NCBI GenBank assembly: GCA_020635725.1
Contig: JACJZF010000004.1
Coordinates: 203,202-267,201 of the forward strand
Length of the DNA stretch: 64,000 bases
Reading direction: 5' to 3'
Source: Flavobacteriales bacterium
GTDB lineage: Bacteria; Bacteroidota; Bacteroidia; Flavobacteriales_F; PHOS-HE28
Of this stretch, positions 36,345 through 45,600 are shown piece after piece (position 1 is the first letter of the stretch; each line of letters starts with the position of its first letter). The position numbers and the translations under genes were made by a program. Below the pieces are notes generated by a model that saw nothing but the letters and a program-made list of their open reading frames with translations, was not told where the DNA came from and did not search any database.

Positions 36345-36352
36345 CGAAGTTA
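36345..36352 (-). promoter_or_regulatory. -7-like box TAACTTCG for the second cyclase
   Basis: Fits TAnnTTYG on the minus strand, 11 bases before the ATG at 36333. Confidence 0.38.
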
Positions 36353-36416
36353 GACCGGTCGCCCCAGGCCATGTTAAGCGTGCATCAAGCCGAGGCGCGC
36401 CGCTGCCTGGGCTGGA

Positions 36417-36729
36417 TCACCACGCGTAGTACCAGCCGACCAGCAGCAGGCCCGCCACGAAGAAGGGCGCGGCGAGGTAGCGGTCCTCATCGCTGAACCA
36501 GAACTCGGCGATCATCCAGAGCCCATTCGCCACGATCCAGCACACCACCGCCAGGCTGTGCAGCAGCTCGCCGATCTCGTCGCGGCTTCGCCAGGCGATC
36601 CAGATGGCCATGGCCAGTGTGGGCAGGAACATGGCCAGGCCGAGCGGACGCCGATCATCACCCAGCAGAGGTCCTTCAGCAGCCACAGTACGATGTGGAA
36701 GTTCTCGGCAGCACGCAGGAGCGCAGCAT
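36417..36729 (-). pseudogene. Frameshifted small four-helix membrane protein
   Basis: About 103 residues when read through. The 5' part gives ENFHIVLWLLKDLCWVMIGV in one frame; from about 36645 the next frame continues with LGLAMFLPTLAMAIWIAW, ELLHSLAVVCWIVANGLWMI and YLAAPFFVAGLLLVGWYYAW. Four helices are predicted. Homologous small proteins with KDLCWV- and ANGLWM-type helices occur in Bacteroidota, with no known function. The most likely start is ATG at 36729, which itself needs a further one-base correction soon after. I do not assign a role. Confidence 0.55.
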
Positions 36730-36826
36730 CGGCCTTTCGTTTGCCGCAAAGATGGGTCCGTCGAAGTTTCCGCACCTTCGCGCTGGACGCGGTAATTTTC
36801 TGGTGATGCGTGAACGAGGAAGTACG

Positions 36827-37371
36827 ATGCGGGCGGTGCTGGTGGCAGGTTTCCTGCTGGCGACCGCCACTTGCGATGCCTTCTACATCCGGCTCCATGG
36901 CCTCGTCACCGAGAACTTCAGCGGCGACGGCATGAAGAACGCAGGTGCGCCTCGTGAAGGATAGCGTGGAGCGTGCCACGGTGTTCACCAACGGCAAGGG
37001 CGAGTACGAGATGTACCTCGAGCGCGGCTACGATTATCAGGTGTGGTTCTACCGCGCGGACCTTGTGCCCAAGTACGTCCGCATCGATGCCAGCGAGGTG
37101 CCGCTCTTCCCCGACGTGCCGTACTACGACATGGACGCAGATGACGACGCATCGCGCCGATCGCGGGATTCGACTTCAGCATCTTCGATGAGCCGGTGGC
37201 GATGGCCGCCTACAAGCACAGCGTGCGCAACCTCAATTGGGACATCGACTTCACCGAACGACGCCAGGCCGCGATCGCCAAGGTGATGGTGCTCTATGAA
37301 AGGGCCATCGCCGACCTGAAGAAACAAGCGGCCGAGGAGAAGCGTCAGAAGCGCAACAAACGCAAGCGGGT
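36827..37371 (+). pseudogene. Frameshifted exported carboxypeptidase-regulatory-like protein
   Basis: A signal peptide (MRAVLVAGFLLATATCDA) is followed by LHGLVTENFSGDGMKNAG, then a frame change near 36945 to VRLVKDSVERATVFTNGKGE and YEMYLERGYDYQVWFYRADL, and another near 37140 to IAGFDFSIFDEPVAMAAYK, ending in a basic tail. It is a paralogue of the intact gene at 38945, with the same order: a transthyretin-like beta domain, FDxSxFD, then a short helical tail. The 3' end is uncertain and meets folP tail to tail. ATG at 36806 is an alternative start. Confidence 0.65.
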
Positions 37372-38208
37372 CTACTTCCGATCGTCCAGTTCGCGAAGCA
37401 GGCGGATGCATTGCATCGCTTCCTTCACATCGTGCACGCGCAGCGATCGAAGCGCCGTTCCGCAGCGCGATGGTATTCAGGACGCTCGTGCCGTTGAGTG
37501 CTTCCGCGGGCTTGGTGCCGAGCACCTCGTCGATCATCCGCTTGCGCGATAGACCCACCAGGACCGGCACGCCGATGTGCACGATGGACCCAAGGTGCCT
37601 CAGCAGCGCGTAGCTTGCGCGATCGCGGTCCCTGCCGAAGCCGAAGCCCGGGTCGAGGGCCACGTCGGGAATGCCGGACGCTCGTGCGGCGTTGAGGCGC
37701 TCACTCAAGAAGTAGGTCACTTCGCGCACGACATCGGCATAGGTCGGCGCCTGCTGCATGGTGCGTGGCCGGCCTTGCATGTGCATGGCGATGTAAAGGG
37801 ACATGCAGCCCGGCCACCGTGGATAGCATGGCCTCATCGAGCAGACCGGCGCCGATGTCGTTCACGATGCTGGGCGCCCGCCTCAACGGCCTCTTTCGCC
37901 ACCCGTGACCGATACGTGTCCACGCTCAGGAGTGCCTCGGGGAAGCGAGCATGCACCGCGGAGACCACGGGCAGCACGCGCTGCAATTCCTCGTCCGCGC
38001 TGGCTTCTTCGGCGCCGGGCCGCGTGCTCATGCCACCGATAAAGTCGATGATGGCCGCTCCTTCGGCGAGCATCTGCTCGACCCAGTGGAGCGCCGCATC
38101 CACCTCCACGCGGCTGGCGGAGTGGAAGGAATCGGGCGTGGCGTTCAGGATGCCCATCACCGAAGGGAAGGTCATATCGACCAGCCGGTCCTTCACCCGC
38201 CAGGTCAC
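37372..38208 (-). pseudogene. folP: Dihydropteroate synthase, frameshifted in this sequence
   Basis: Joins p-aminobenzoate to 6-hydroxymethyl-7,8-dihydropterin pyrophosphate in folate synthesis. The motifs appear in order: VMGILNATPDSFH, IIDFIGGMSTRPGAEE (usually DIGG), SVDTYRSRVAKEA, SIVNDIGAG, YIAMHMQGRPRTMQ, DPGFGFGRD and VLVGLSRKRMIDEVLG. They lie in three frames. Breaks fall near 37870, near 37800 and near 37452; removing one G at the last site gives a natural end LRELDDRK and a TAG at 37372. A conserved essential enzyme with every motif intact is not a plausible pseudogene, so the indels are probably assembly errors. GTG 38208 or ATG 38172 is the start. Confidence 0.85.
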
Positions 38209-38260
38209 CTCGCGCTACTTTCGCCCGCCATCAGGGACCGAAGACGCGCCCGCCGCGCGC

Positions 38261-38803
38261 ATGCAGAAGACACTCAGCCAATTCGACGCCGTCATCACCG
38301 AGTGCCACGACCTCTTCCTGAAGAAGGCGCAGGACTACGGCACGGCCTGGCGCATCCTGCGCGTTCCTTCGCTCACCGATCGATCACGATCAAGGCGCAG
38401 CGCATCCGCACCCTGCAGCAAGTGGGGAGAGCAAGGTGGGCGAGGGCATCCGGCCGAGCCGATCGGCATCATCAACTACGCTGCCATGGCCCTGGTGCAC
38501 TGGATCTCGGCGTGGTCGATAGCCCTGACCTCAGTGCCGCCGCCGCCGCCGAGCACGTGCGGGCCGAGCTGGAGAAGGCCCGCGACCTCATGACGCGCAA
38601 GAACCACGACTACGGCGAGGCCTGGCGCAGCATGCGCGTGAGCTCACTGGTCGACCCGGATCCTGATGAAGCTGCTGCGCATCAAGAGCATCGAGGATAA
38701 TCAGGGCACCACCCTCGTGAGTGAAGGCATCGACGCCAACTTCCTAGACATCGTGAACTACGCCGTCTTCGCGATGATTCAGTTGGAGGAGGGGAAGGGG
38801 TAG
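38261..38803 (+). pseudogene. DUF1599 protein, frameshifted in this sequence
   Basis: Matches DUF1599 (nucleotide modification-associated domain 1), which is almost always next to folP and tpiA in flavobacteria. It has two copies of the signature: ECHDLFLKKAQDYGTAWRIL and KARDLMTRKNHDYGEAWRSM. Each copy is followed by a KAQRIRTLQQVG- or LLRIKSIEDN-type segment and an INYAAMALV- or VNYAVFAMI-type helix. These parts lie in different frames, with breaks near 38388, 38430, 38455, 38500 and 38660. The correct reading would be about 180 residues and end at TAG 38801-38803. The domain is thought to act on nucleotides; this is not proved. Confidence 0.8.
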
Positions 38804-38944
38804 GGCTCTGCTATCCACATTCGCCTGTTGATTCATCCGGTATCCGGCCGATTCGGGCCTGGACGGCTGGAGATATGTTCGCCGTCCGCCCGGTCCGGAA
38901 CCGCTTACCACGACGGCCCGGACGCTCACCTAAATCTTCCTGTC

Positions 38945-39457
38945 ATGCGCTTGTTAGGCATCCTTGCCCTGGCCCTTCTCGCCCTCGACGCGAGCGCCGC
39001 ACGCCTTCAGGTACGCGGTGTGGTCACCGACGCAGCCACGCGTGAGCCCATGGGCGACGTGCTGGTGCGCGTGTACAAGAACGGTGTGAAGCAGCACGTC
39101 TTCAACACCGGCAGCGGTGGGCACTACGACGTCACCCTCGATAACGGCGCCGACTACGTGATCCGGTTCTCCCTGCCCGGGCGCGTCACCAAGTGCTTCG
39201 GCATCGACACCCACGGCCCGGCTTGGGAGGGCGACCGCAGCACCGCGCAGGTGGAGGTGGAGATGACCCTCTTCGAGCAGGTCGATGGCCTCGACCTCTC
39301 CTTCTTCGACATGCCCATGGGCATCGCGCGCTTCACGCCCATGACCGGCTACCTGACCTGGGATCGTGGCTACGAGGAGCACATCAAACCCGAGGCCGAC
39401 CGCCTCTACGCTGAGGTGATGCTGCGCCGCGACCAGACGCTGGCGAAGCATCCGTAA
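38945..39457 (+). CDS. Exported carboxypeptidase-regulatory-like domain protein
   Basis: A 170-residue exported protein. The signal peptide (about 1-19, ending DASAA) is followed by a transthyretin-like beta domain: QVRGVVTDAATREPMGDVLV, then SGGHYDVTLDNGADYVIRFS. The C-terminal part has FDMPMGIARFTPMTGYLTWD and a short helical tail. The domain is common in Bacteroidota outer-membrane and periplasmic proteins but does not identify a function. It is a paralogue of the broken gene at 36827, 2 kb upstream, and is intact. Confidence 0.75.
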   Translation: MRLLGILALALLALDASAARLQVRGVVTDAATREPMGDVLVRVYKNGVKQHVFNTGSGGHYDVTLDNGADYVIRFSLPGRVTKCFGIDTHGPAWEGDRSTAQVEVEMTLFEQVDGLDLSFFDMPMGIARFTPMTGYLTWDRGYEEHIKPEADRLYAEVMLRRDQTLAKHP

Positions 39458-39508
39458 AGAGGTTTGTTGATCCCCTGTTAACGCCCCGTGCCCGCGGGAG
39501 GTGCCTTC

Positions 39509-39516
39509 TATCTTCG
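39509..39516 (+). promoter_or_regulatory. -7-like box TATCTTCG before the DoxX gene
   Basis: Fits TAnnTTYG, 24 bases before the ATG at 39541. Confidence 0.4.
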
Positions 39517-39540
39517 GCGCCGCACGATAACCCGCTACGC

Positions 39541-40890
39541 ATGCGCGCACTGGTCCTCTTCTGCCGCCTCATCGTCGGCTCGCTCTTCATCGTCAGCGGC
39601 CTCATCAAGGCCAACGACTCCTTGGGCTTCTCCTACAAGTTGGAGGAGTACTTCGCCGAGAGCGCGCTGAACCTGCCCGGACTAGAGCCTTACGCCTTGG
39701 CGCTGGCCATCCTCGCCAGCACGGCCGAGGTCGTGCTCGGCTTCGCGGTGCTCTTCGGCGGTCGCATGAAGCTGGCCACCATCGCGCTGTTCGCGCTCAC
39801 GGTCTTCTTCGGCTGGCTCACGCTCTATACGGCCACCTGCGACCCGCTCGGCACCTACACGGTGATGGTGGGCGGCGTGGCCGAGGAGCATGGTGTCACC
39901 TGCGTCACCGATTGCGGCTGCTTCGGCGATGCGATGAAGGGAAGCATGGGCCGCAGCCTCACGCCGTGGGAGAGCTTCTACAAGGATGCCATCCTCTTCG
40001 TCCTCATTGTGCCCATCCTGATCGTTGCGCTGCGCAGCAAGGAGAGCCTCTGGAACAGCAAGAAGGATGATATCGTGCTGCTCGTCGGCGGCCTCTTCCT
40101 CGTGGCGGTCTGGAGCTGGGTCTTCACCTGGTGGGGACCGGTGTGGTTCACCTTGGTGGGCTTCTTCGGATACGCGGTGATCAAGCGCGGCATGCAGGGC
40201 ACCAAGGCCGAATGGGTCACGGCCGGATGGATCGCGCTCATCACGATAGCCTTCACCTGGTGGTGCTATTCCTACCTGCCGGTGCGCGATTACAGACCGT
40301 ACGCGGTGGGCAAGAGCATCAGCGAGCAGAAGGCCGAGGCCAAAGCGCCCGTGAACCGCGTCTTCCTGAGCTACAAGAACACCCTCACCGGCGAGGTGAA
40401 GGAGTACGACACGGGAGGCGCCTACCCGTGGAACGACAGCGCCTACGTGATGGTGGAGGGCAGCAACCGCGTGGTGGAGGTGGAGCCTGGCATCGAGTCG
40501 CAGGTGCAGGACTTCCGCCTCACCGACCCCGACGGCTATGAACTCACGAACGATATCCTGAACGAGCCGAACCCGGTGCTGCTGGTGCTCTGCTACAATG
40601 TGAACAAGACTTCAACGGGGAATCTTCCTGCCATCGCGAAGCTGGCCGCCGATGCTGAGGCCGCAGGCTGGTACGTGTACGGCATGAGCGCCAACGGCTG
40701 GGAGGAGATCGAGGCCTTCCGCCACCAGCATCAGCTCGCATTCCCCTTCACGCAGGGTGACGACAAGGTGATCAAGACCATGGTACGCGCCAATCCCGGG
40801 CTGCTGCTGCTGAAGCAGGGCAGGGTGGTGGCCAAGTGGTCGGGCAACCACGCGCCGAGCTTCGAGGAGGCGAAGATGAAGGCGCAATGA
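39541..40890 (+). CDS. DoxX-like membrane protein with C-terminal redox-like domain (BT_3928 type)
   Basis: A 449-residue protein of the DoxX-like family conserved beside tpiA in Bacteroidota. The N-terminal half has four helices with the DoxX signature FIVSGLIKANDSLGFSYKLE, a cysteine-rich loop (ATCDPLGTY, then VTDCGCFGDAM) and two more helices near 165-240. The C-terminal 190 residues are soluble and contain LLVLCYNVNKTSTGNLPAIA followed by VYGMSANGWEEI and NPGLLLLKQGRVVAKWSG, a thioredoxin-like layout, although without a CxxC. Function is unknown. It is followed by tpiA after 24 bp. Confidence 0.8.
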   Translation: MRALVLFCRLIVGSLFIVSGLIKANDSLGFSYKLEEYFAESALNLPGLEPYALALAILASTAEVVLGFAVLFGGRMKLATIALFALTVFFGWLTLYTATCDPLGTYTVMVGGVAEEHGVTCVTDCGCFGDAMKGSMGRSLTPWESFYKDAILFVLIVPILIVALRSKESLWNSKKDDIVLLVGGLFLVAVWSWVFTWWGPVWFTLVGFFGYAVIKRGMQGTKAEWVTAGWIALITIAFTWWCYSYLPVRDYRPYAVGKSISEQKAEAKAPVNRVFLSYKNTLTGEVKEYDTGGAYPWNDSAYVMVEGSNRVVEVEPGIESQVQDFRLTDPDGYELTNDILNEPNPVLLVLCYNVNKTSTGNLPAIAKLAADAEAAGWYVYGMSANGWEEIEAFRHQHQLAFPFTQGDDKVIKTMVRANPGLLLLKQGRVVAKWSGNHAPSFEEAKMKAQ

Positions 40891-40902
40891 TGCGCTAGGA
40901 GG

Positions 40903-40910
40903 CATCTTTG
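40903..40910 (+). promoter_or_regulatory. -7-like box CATCTTTG, 4 bases before ATG of tpiA
   Basis: A CAnnTTTG box separated from the start at 40915 by CCGC. Confidence 0.4.
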
Positions 40911-40914
40911 CCGC

Positions 40915-41679
40915 ATGCGAACCATCGTAGCCGGCAATTGGAAGATGAACACCGACCGCGCGAGTGCCGAAGCGCTCGTGTCGTCTGTGGTGAAGGAGGC
41001 AGCAACCTTCGGGAACGACGTGCAAGTGATCATCGCGCCGCCGTTCCCGTTTCTGGCGAAGGCCGTGGAGCAATGCGCGGGAACATCCATCGTGGTGGCG
41101 GCGCAGGATTGCCATCAGGCGGAGAAAGGCGCATACACCGGCGAGGTGAGCGCGGCCATGCTGAAGAGCATCGGCGTGGGCGCGTGCATCGTGGGGCACA
41201 GCGAGCGTCGGCAATATTTCGGCGAGAGCGATGCGCTGATCGGCGAGAAAGTCGCGGCCCTGCTCGCGCACGGCATCACACCGATCTTCTGCTGCGGTGA
41301 GCGCAAGGATGAGCGTGAGAGCGGTGCCCATTTCGACGTGGTGACCGAACAGATGAAGGGCGCGCTGGGGCGTTTCTCCAAACCGGAGCTTGAGCGCATC
41401 ATCATCGCCTATGAGCCGGTCTGGGCCATAGGCACCGGTCTCACCGCCAGCACCGAGCAGGCGCAGGAGATGCACGCGCACATCCGCATGCTGCTGCATA
41501 CCCACGGTGCTTCGGTCTCGGAGAATGTGCCCGTGCTGTACGGCGGCTCATGCAATCCGACCAACGCTGCGGGCCTCTTCGCGCAAGCCGATGTGAACGG
41601 CGGGCTCATCGGCGGTGCCTCGCTCGTCGCGGAGCAGTTTCTTGAGCTGATACGGATCGCTGGTTCTGCGAGTGCATAG
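40915..41679 (+). CDS. tpiA: Triose-phosphate isomerase
   Basis: Interconverts dihydroxyacetone phosphate and glyceraldehyde 3-phosphate in glycolysis. The 254-residue protein has all active-site elements: Lys10 in AGNWKMN, His95 in GHSERRQYF, Glu167 in AYEPVWAIGTG, and the phosphate-binding loop LYGGSCNPTN near residue 207. Length is normal. It lies in the conserved folP - DUF1599 - DoxX - tpiA - prmA order, followed by a short repeat region and prmA. Confidence 0.97.
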   Translation: MRTIVAGNWKMNTDRASAEALVSSVVKEAATFGNDVQVIIAPPFPFLAKAVEQCAGTSIVVAAQDCHQAEKGAYTGEVSAAMLKSIGVGACIVGHSERRQYFGESDALIGEKVAALLAHGITPIFCCGERKDERESGAHFDVVTEQMKGALGRFSKPELERIIIAYEPVWAIGTGLTASTEQAQEMHAHIRMLLHTHGASVSENVPVLYGGSCNPTNAAGLFAQADVNGGLIGGASLVAEQFLELIRIAGSASA

Positions 41680-41690
41680 TTGTCCGTTAT

Positions 41691-41748
41691 CAGTTGTCAG
41701 GCAAGCGGCCGCCATGACTGACAACTGGCAACTGACAACTGACAACTG
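41691..41748. repeat. Short inverted and tandem CTGACAA repeats
   Basis: CAGTTGTCAG at 41691-41700 is the reverse complement of CTGACAACTG at 41718-41727, giving a 10-bp stem with a 17-base loop. Two further overlapping copies of CTGACAACTG follow at 41732-41741 and 41739-41748, a 7-bp tandem period. It fills the gap between tpiA and prmA and could act as a terminator-like or transcript-stabilising structure, but no T-run follows. Confidence 0.75.
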
Positions 41749-41755
41749 CCCATCA

Positions 41756-42640
41756 ATGTCCTACACCCAAGTCACCTTCCTCATCGCCCCGCCCGATCCC
41801 TGGCGCGACCTGCTCACTGTGGAGCTCGCCGACATCGGCTTCGACAGTTTCGAGGAGGGCTTCACCGACCCCAAGGGCGCTAGCGGCGAGCTGAAGGCGT
41901 ACATCCGAAGCGACCGTTTCGATGAGCAGGCCTTGAGCAGATTGCTCACGCTGCGCGACCCGCACGCCACCGTGAGCTGGACCGCCACCGAGATCGCCGA
42001 CCGCAATTGGAACGCGGAGTGGGAGAGCAGCTTCCAGCCGATTGAGATCGCGCGTCACCCCGGAAAGGAGGGAAGCGAGTCATCCGGGGTCCGCATCCGC
42101 GCCGACTTCCATGCCAGCGTGGCCGGTTTCGCGCACGAGATAATCATCACCCCGCGCATGGCCTTCGGCACGGGACACCATGCCACCACACGCATGATGG
42201 TTCAGGCGATGCTCGGCCTCGACCTGAAGGACAATGAGGTATGCGACCTCGGTTGCGGCACCGGCGTGCTCGCGATCCTGGCCGAACGCATGGGCGCGCG
42301 CACGGTGCTGGCCATCGACAACGACCCCGGGGCGGTGGACAACGCACGGCACAATGGCGGGCTGAACGGTTGTCACGCGATCGCTGTGGAAAAGGGCGAT
42401 GCCAGCAGCCTGAAGGGCCTCGCTTTCGACGCTATTTTGGCCAACATCGAACGCAATGTCCTGCTCGATGCGATGCCCGTGATGAGCGATGCACTCCGAC
42501 CGGGCGGCGCGCTCTTCCTGAGCGGCTTCGTGCCCGGTGACCGCCACATGCTCGCGCAGCGGGCCAAGGAATGCGGCCTGGAGCTTGCGGAGCGTTTGCA
42601 GGAAGGGGACTGGGCCTTGCTCGGTTGCCGGAAACCATGA
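41756..42640 (+). CDS. prmA: Ribosomal protein L11 methyltransferase
   Basis: Methylates ribosomal protein L11 with S-adenosylmethionine. The 294-residue protein has an N-terminal recognition domain, a linker with GTGHHATTRMM (about residues 138-148), the SAM-binding motif VCDLGCGTGVLAILAERMGA and the catalytic-region ILANIERNVL. I chose ATG 41756 because earlier in-frame sequence consists of the CTGACAA repeats. Its TGA stop overlaps the next start (ATGA at 42637), so translation of the following large gene is probably coupled. Confidence 0.93.
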   Translation: MSYTQVTFLIAPPDPWRDLLTVELADIGFDSFEEGFTDPKGASGELKAYIRSDRFDEQALSRLLTLRDPHATVSWTATEIADRNWNAEWESSFQPIEIARHPGKEGSESSGVRIRADFHASVAGFAHEIIITPRMAFGTGHHATTRMMVQAMLGLDLKDNEVCDLGCGTGVLAILAERMGARTVLAIDNDPGAVDNARHNGGLNGCHAIAVEKGDASSLKGLAFDAILANIERNVLLDAMPVMSDALRPGGALFLSGFVPGDRHMLAQRAKECGLELAERLQEGDWALLGCRKP

Positions 42641-45600
42641 AGACGTCCACCGCACCGGCTTCCACGCGAGCCACGAGCCAAATGCCTCAAGCCACCGGTT
42701 CGCCCAGTGCATCCGAACGGTTCAAGCGCGTGGCTGGAGGATGGCGGCTTGCGGCTGCATTCGCGTTGCTGTTCTTCGTTCGTCCCGCATTCGCCCAGCA
42801 GAAGCCCTTCTCCTCCGACCAGGCCCTCTTCCTGCAGGAGATGACCGAATTCATGGTGGCGGCGGACAAGAAGGAAGGCCGGCCCTTCATGGAGCAGGTC
42901 TTCGCGCCGACGTGGAACGGCAGCTACTACAACGAGCGGCAGCGCGTGCGCGTGGCGGAGGTCGCCAACTTCATGCTGAAGAAGCGCTTCGAGGCCTTCC
43001 CCGGCTTCCGCGACTACCTGGAGTGCGTGGCGGCCTTCCCCACCACGGGGCGCGGCGCGGCCGAGTTCGATGCCTGGCTGCAAGGCATGGAGAAGCTGGT
43101 GCAGGGCTCGCGCAAGCAGAGCGTGCAATCCTTCATCACCACCTGCGCAGGGCTCTTCCGCGAAGGCTACCTGGTGAAGAGCGCCAGCACCACGTGGCGG
43201 GCGCGCAGCAAGGCCTTCGCCTTCGAGTTCGACAGCGTGCCGAAGATCACCTTCGCCAAGACCGACTTGGTCTGCACCGCCAAAGGCGACAGCGCGGTGA
43301 TCCTGAACACGAGTGGCACCTTCCTGCCCACCACCGAGATCTGGCGCGGCACCGGCGGCAAGGTCACCTGGGAGCGCGCCGGCCTGAGGCCCACGGCCAC
43401 CTTCGCCGAATGGGACCACCCGTACGAGGTGCGCATGAAGAGCGCCGCCTTCGAGGTGGACAGCGTGCAGTTCAACGACCCCTACTTCGAGCGCACCCTC
43501 TTCGGCAAGCTCAGCGACAAGCTGCTCGCGAACGTGGAGGCCGAGAACGCCACCTACCCGCGCTTCGAGAGCTACGACCGCCGCATGCACATCCGCGACA
43601 TCGTCGAGGGCATCGACTTCGAGGGCGGCTTCAGCATGCAAGGCGCCAAGTTGCAGGGCTACGGCACCAAGGAGGAGCCCGCCTTCCTCACCTTCTACCG
43701 CGACAAGCGACCCTTCATCGTCACCAAGGGCACGCGCTACAGCATCGAGCCCGAGCGCATCACCAGCGACGAGGTGGCCGTGACCGTGCGCCTCGACAAG
43801 GACAGCATCACCCACCAGAGCACCAGCCTCCGCTTCCTGCGCGACAAGAAGCTGCTCTCGCTCATCAAGAAGGACGAGGGATTGGGCAAGGCGCCCTTCT
43901 ACAACAGCTACCACCGCCTCGACATGTACTTCGAGGTGATCACCTGGAAGCAAGGCGACCCGCTGGTGCAGCTCGGCAACCTCACCGGCACCACGCAGAA
44001 CAAAGCCAGCTTCGAGAGCTACGACTACTTCCGCGAGAAGCGCTACATGGGCATGCTCGGCATCGACAACGTGCACCCCCTCGTGCGCCTCAACGACTTC
44101 AGCAAGCAGAACAGCGGCATGTTCTACGCCCAGGAGTTCGCCGTCTTCAGCCGCATGGCCAAGGAGAGCGTGGTGCCCCTGCTCATCGACATGGCCAACA
44201 AGGGCTACCTCACCTACGACCCGGAAACGGAATTCGTGCAGGTCGCCCCGCGATTGAGGCAGCACATCCTCAACAGCGCCGGCAAGCAGGACTACGACGC
44301 GCTGCAGTTCAACAGCTCGGTGGATGACGATGTGAACGCCACCCTGAACCTGCTCAACAACGACCTGATGATGCGCGGCGTGGCCACCATCCTCATGAGC
44401 GACTCGCAGGATGTGCGCATCTATCCCGCCGAGCGCACCATCACCATCAAGAAGAACCGCGACTTCACCTTCGCTGGCAGCATCAAGGCCGGTCGCCTCC
44501 AGTACTACGGCAAGGAGTACTACTTCCACTACGACCCCTTCATCATCGACCTGGTGAACGTGGACAGCGTCTCCTTCATGGCCACCGCCTTCGAGGCCGA
44601 TGAGCAGGGGCGCAAGGGCCTGGTGCGCGTGAAGAACGTGCTCGAGCAGGTGAGCGGCACCCTGGAGATCGACGCGCCCAGCAACAAGAGCGGAAGGCAG
44701 CAGGAGAGGTACCCGGAGTACCCCAAGTTCAACAGCGCGCGGGAGAGCTATGTATACTACGACAAGAAGAGCATCCAGCGCGGGGCCTACGGGCGCGACC
44801 GCTTCTACTATCGAAGCGATCCCTTCCAGATCGACTCGCTCGACAATTTCAGCAACGAGGGCCTCACCTTCAGCGGCACGCTCGTGAGCGCCGGCATCTT
44901 CCCCGACATCAAGGAGCCCCTGCGCCTGCAGACCGATTACGCCCTCGGCTTCGTGCGCCCCACGGGCGATGCCGGCATGCCGCTGTACGGGCGCAAGGCG
45001 CAGTTCGCGAATACGATCACCCTCAACAACCGCGGCCTGCAGGGCGATGGCGACCTGAAGTACCTCACCACCTCGCTCAGCTCCAAGCAGCTCGTCTTCA
45101 CCCCAGACAGCACGCTAGGCCGCGCCGACACCTTGGAGAACATCGCGTCCACCGCGCCGAGCAAGGTGCCGCACATCACGGCCAGCGATGTCTTCGTGCG
45201 CCTGGAGCCCGGCAAGGATGTCCTGCGCACCGAGGAGCTGCGCAAGCCGCTGGTGATGTACGACGACCAGGCGCTCCTGCACGGCAGCACCGACCTCACG
45301 CCCACGGGCATGACCGGCGCCGGCCTCATCGACTTCCGCAACGCCACGCTCAAGTCCAAGCTCTTCCAGTTCGCCACGTTGCAGCTGCATGCCGATACCA
45401 GCGACTTCCGCCTCACCGAGGGCGATACGGCCAGCATCGCGTTCAAGACCGATAACGTGAACGCCACCGTGAAGCTCGACGAGCGCGTGGGCGAGTTCGT
45501 GAGCAACGGCAGCGAGACCAAGGTGGAATTCCCCGTGAACCAGTACATCTGCTACATGGACCGCTTCAAGTGGTACATGGACCAGGGCGACCTCGAGCTC

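Noticed and set aside
34176..38803. Reading the frameshifted block as true pseudogenes
   Set aside because: Breaks are confined to one continuous stretch, hit an essential gene several times, and leave all catalytic motifs in order; local sequence error explains this better, though reads are needed to decide.
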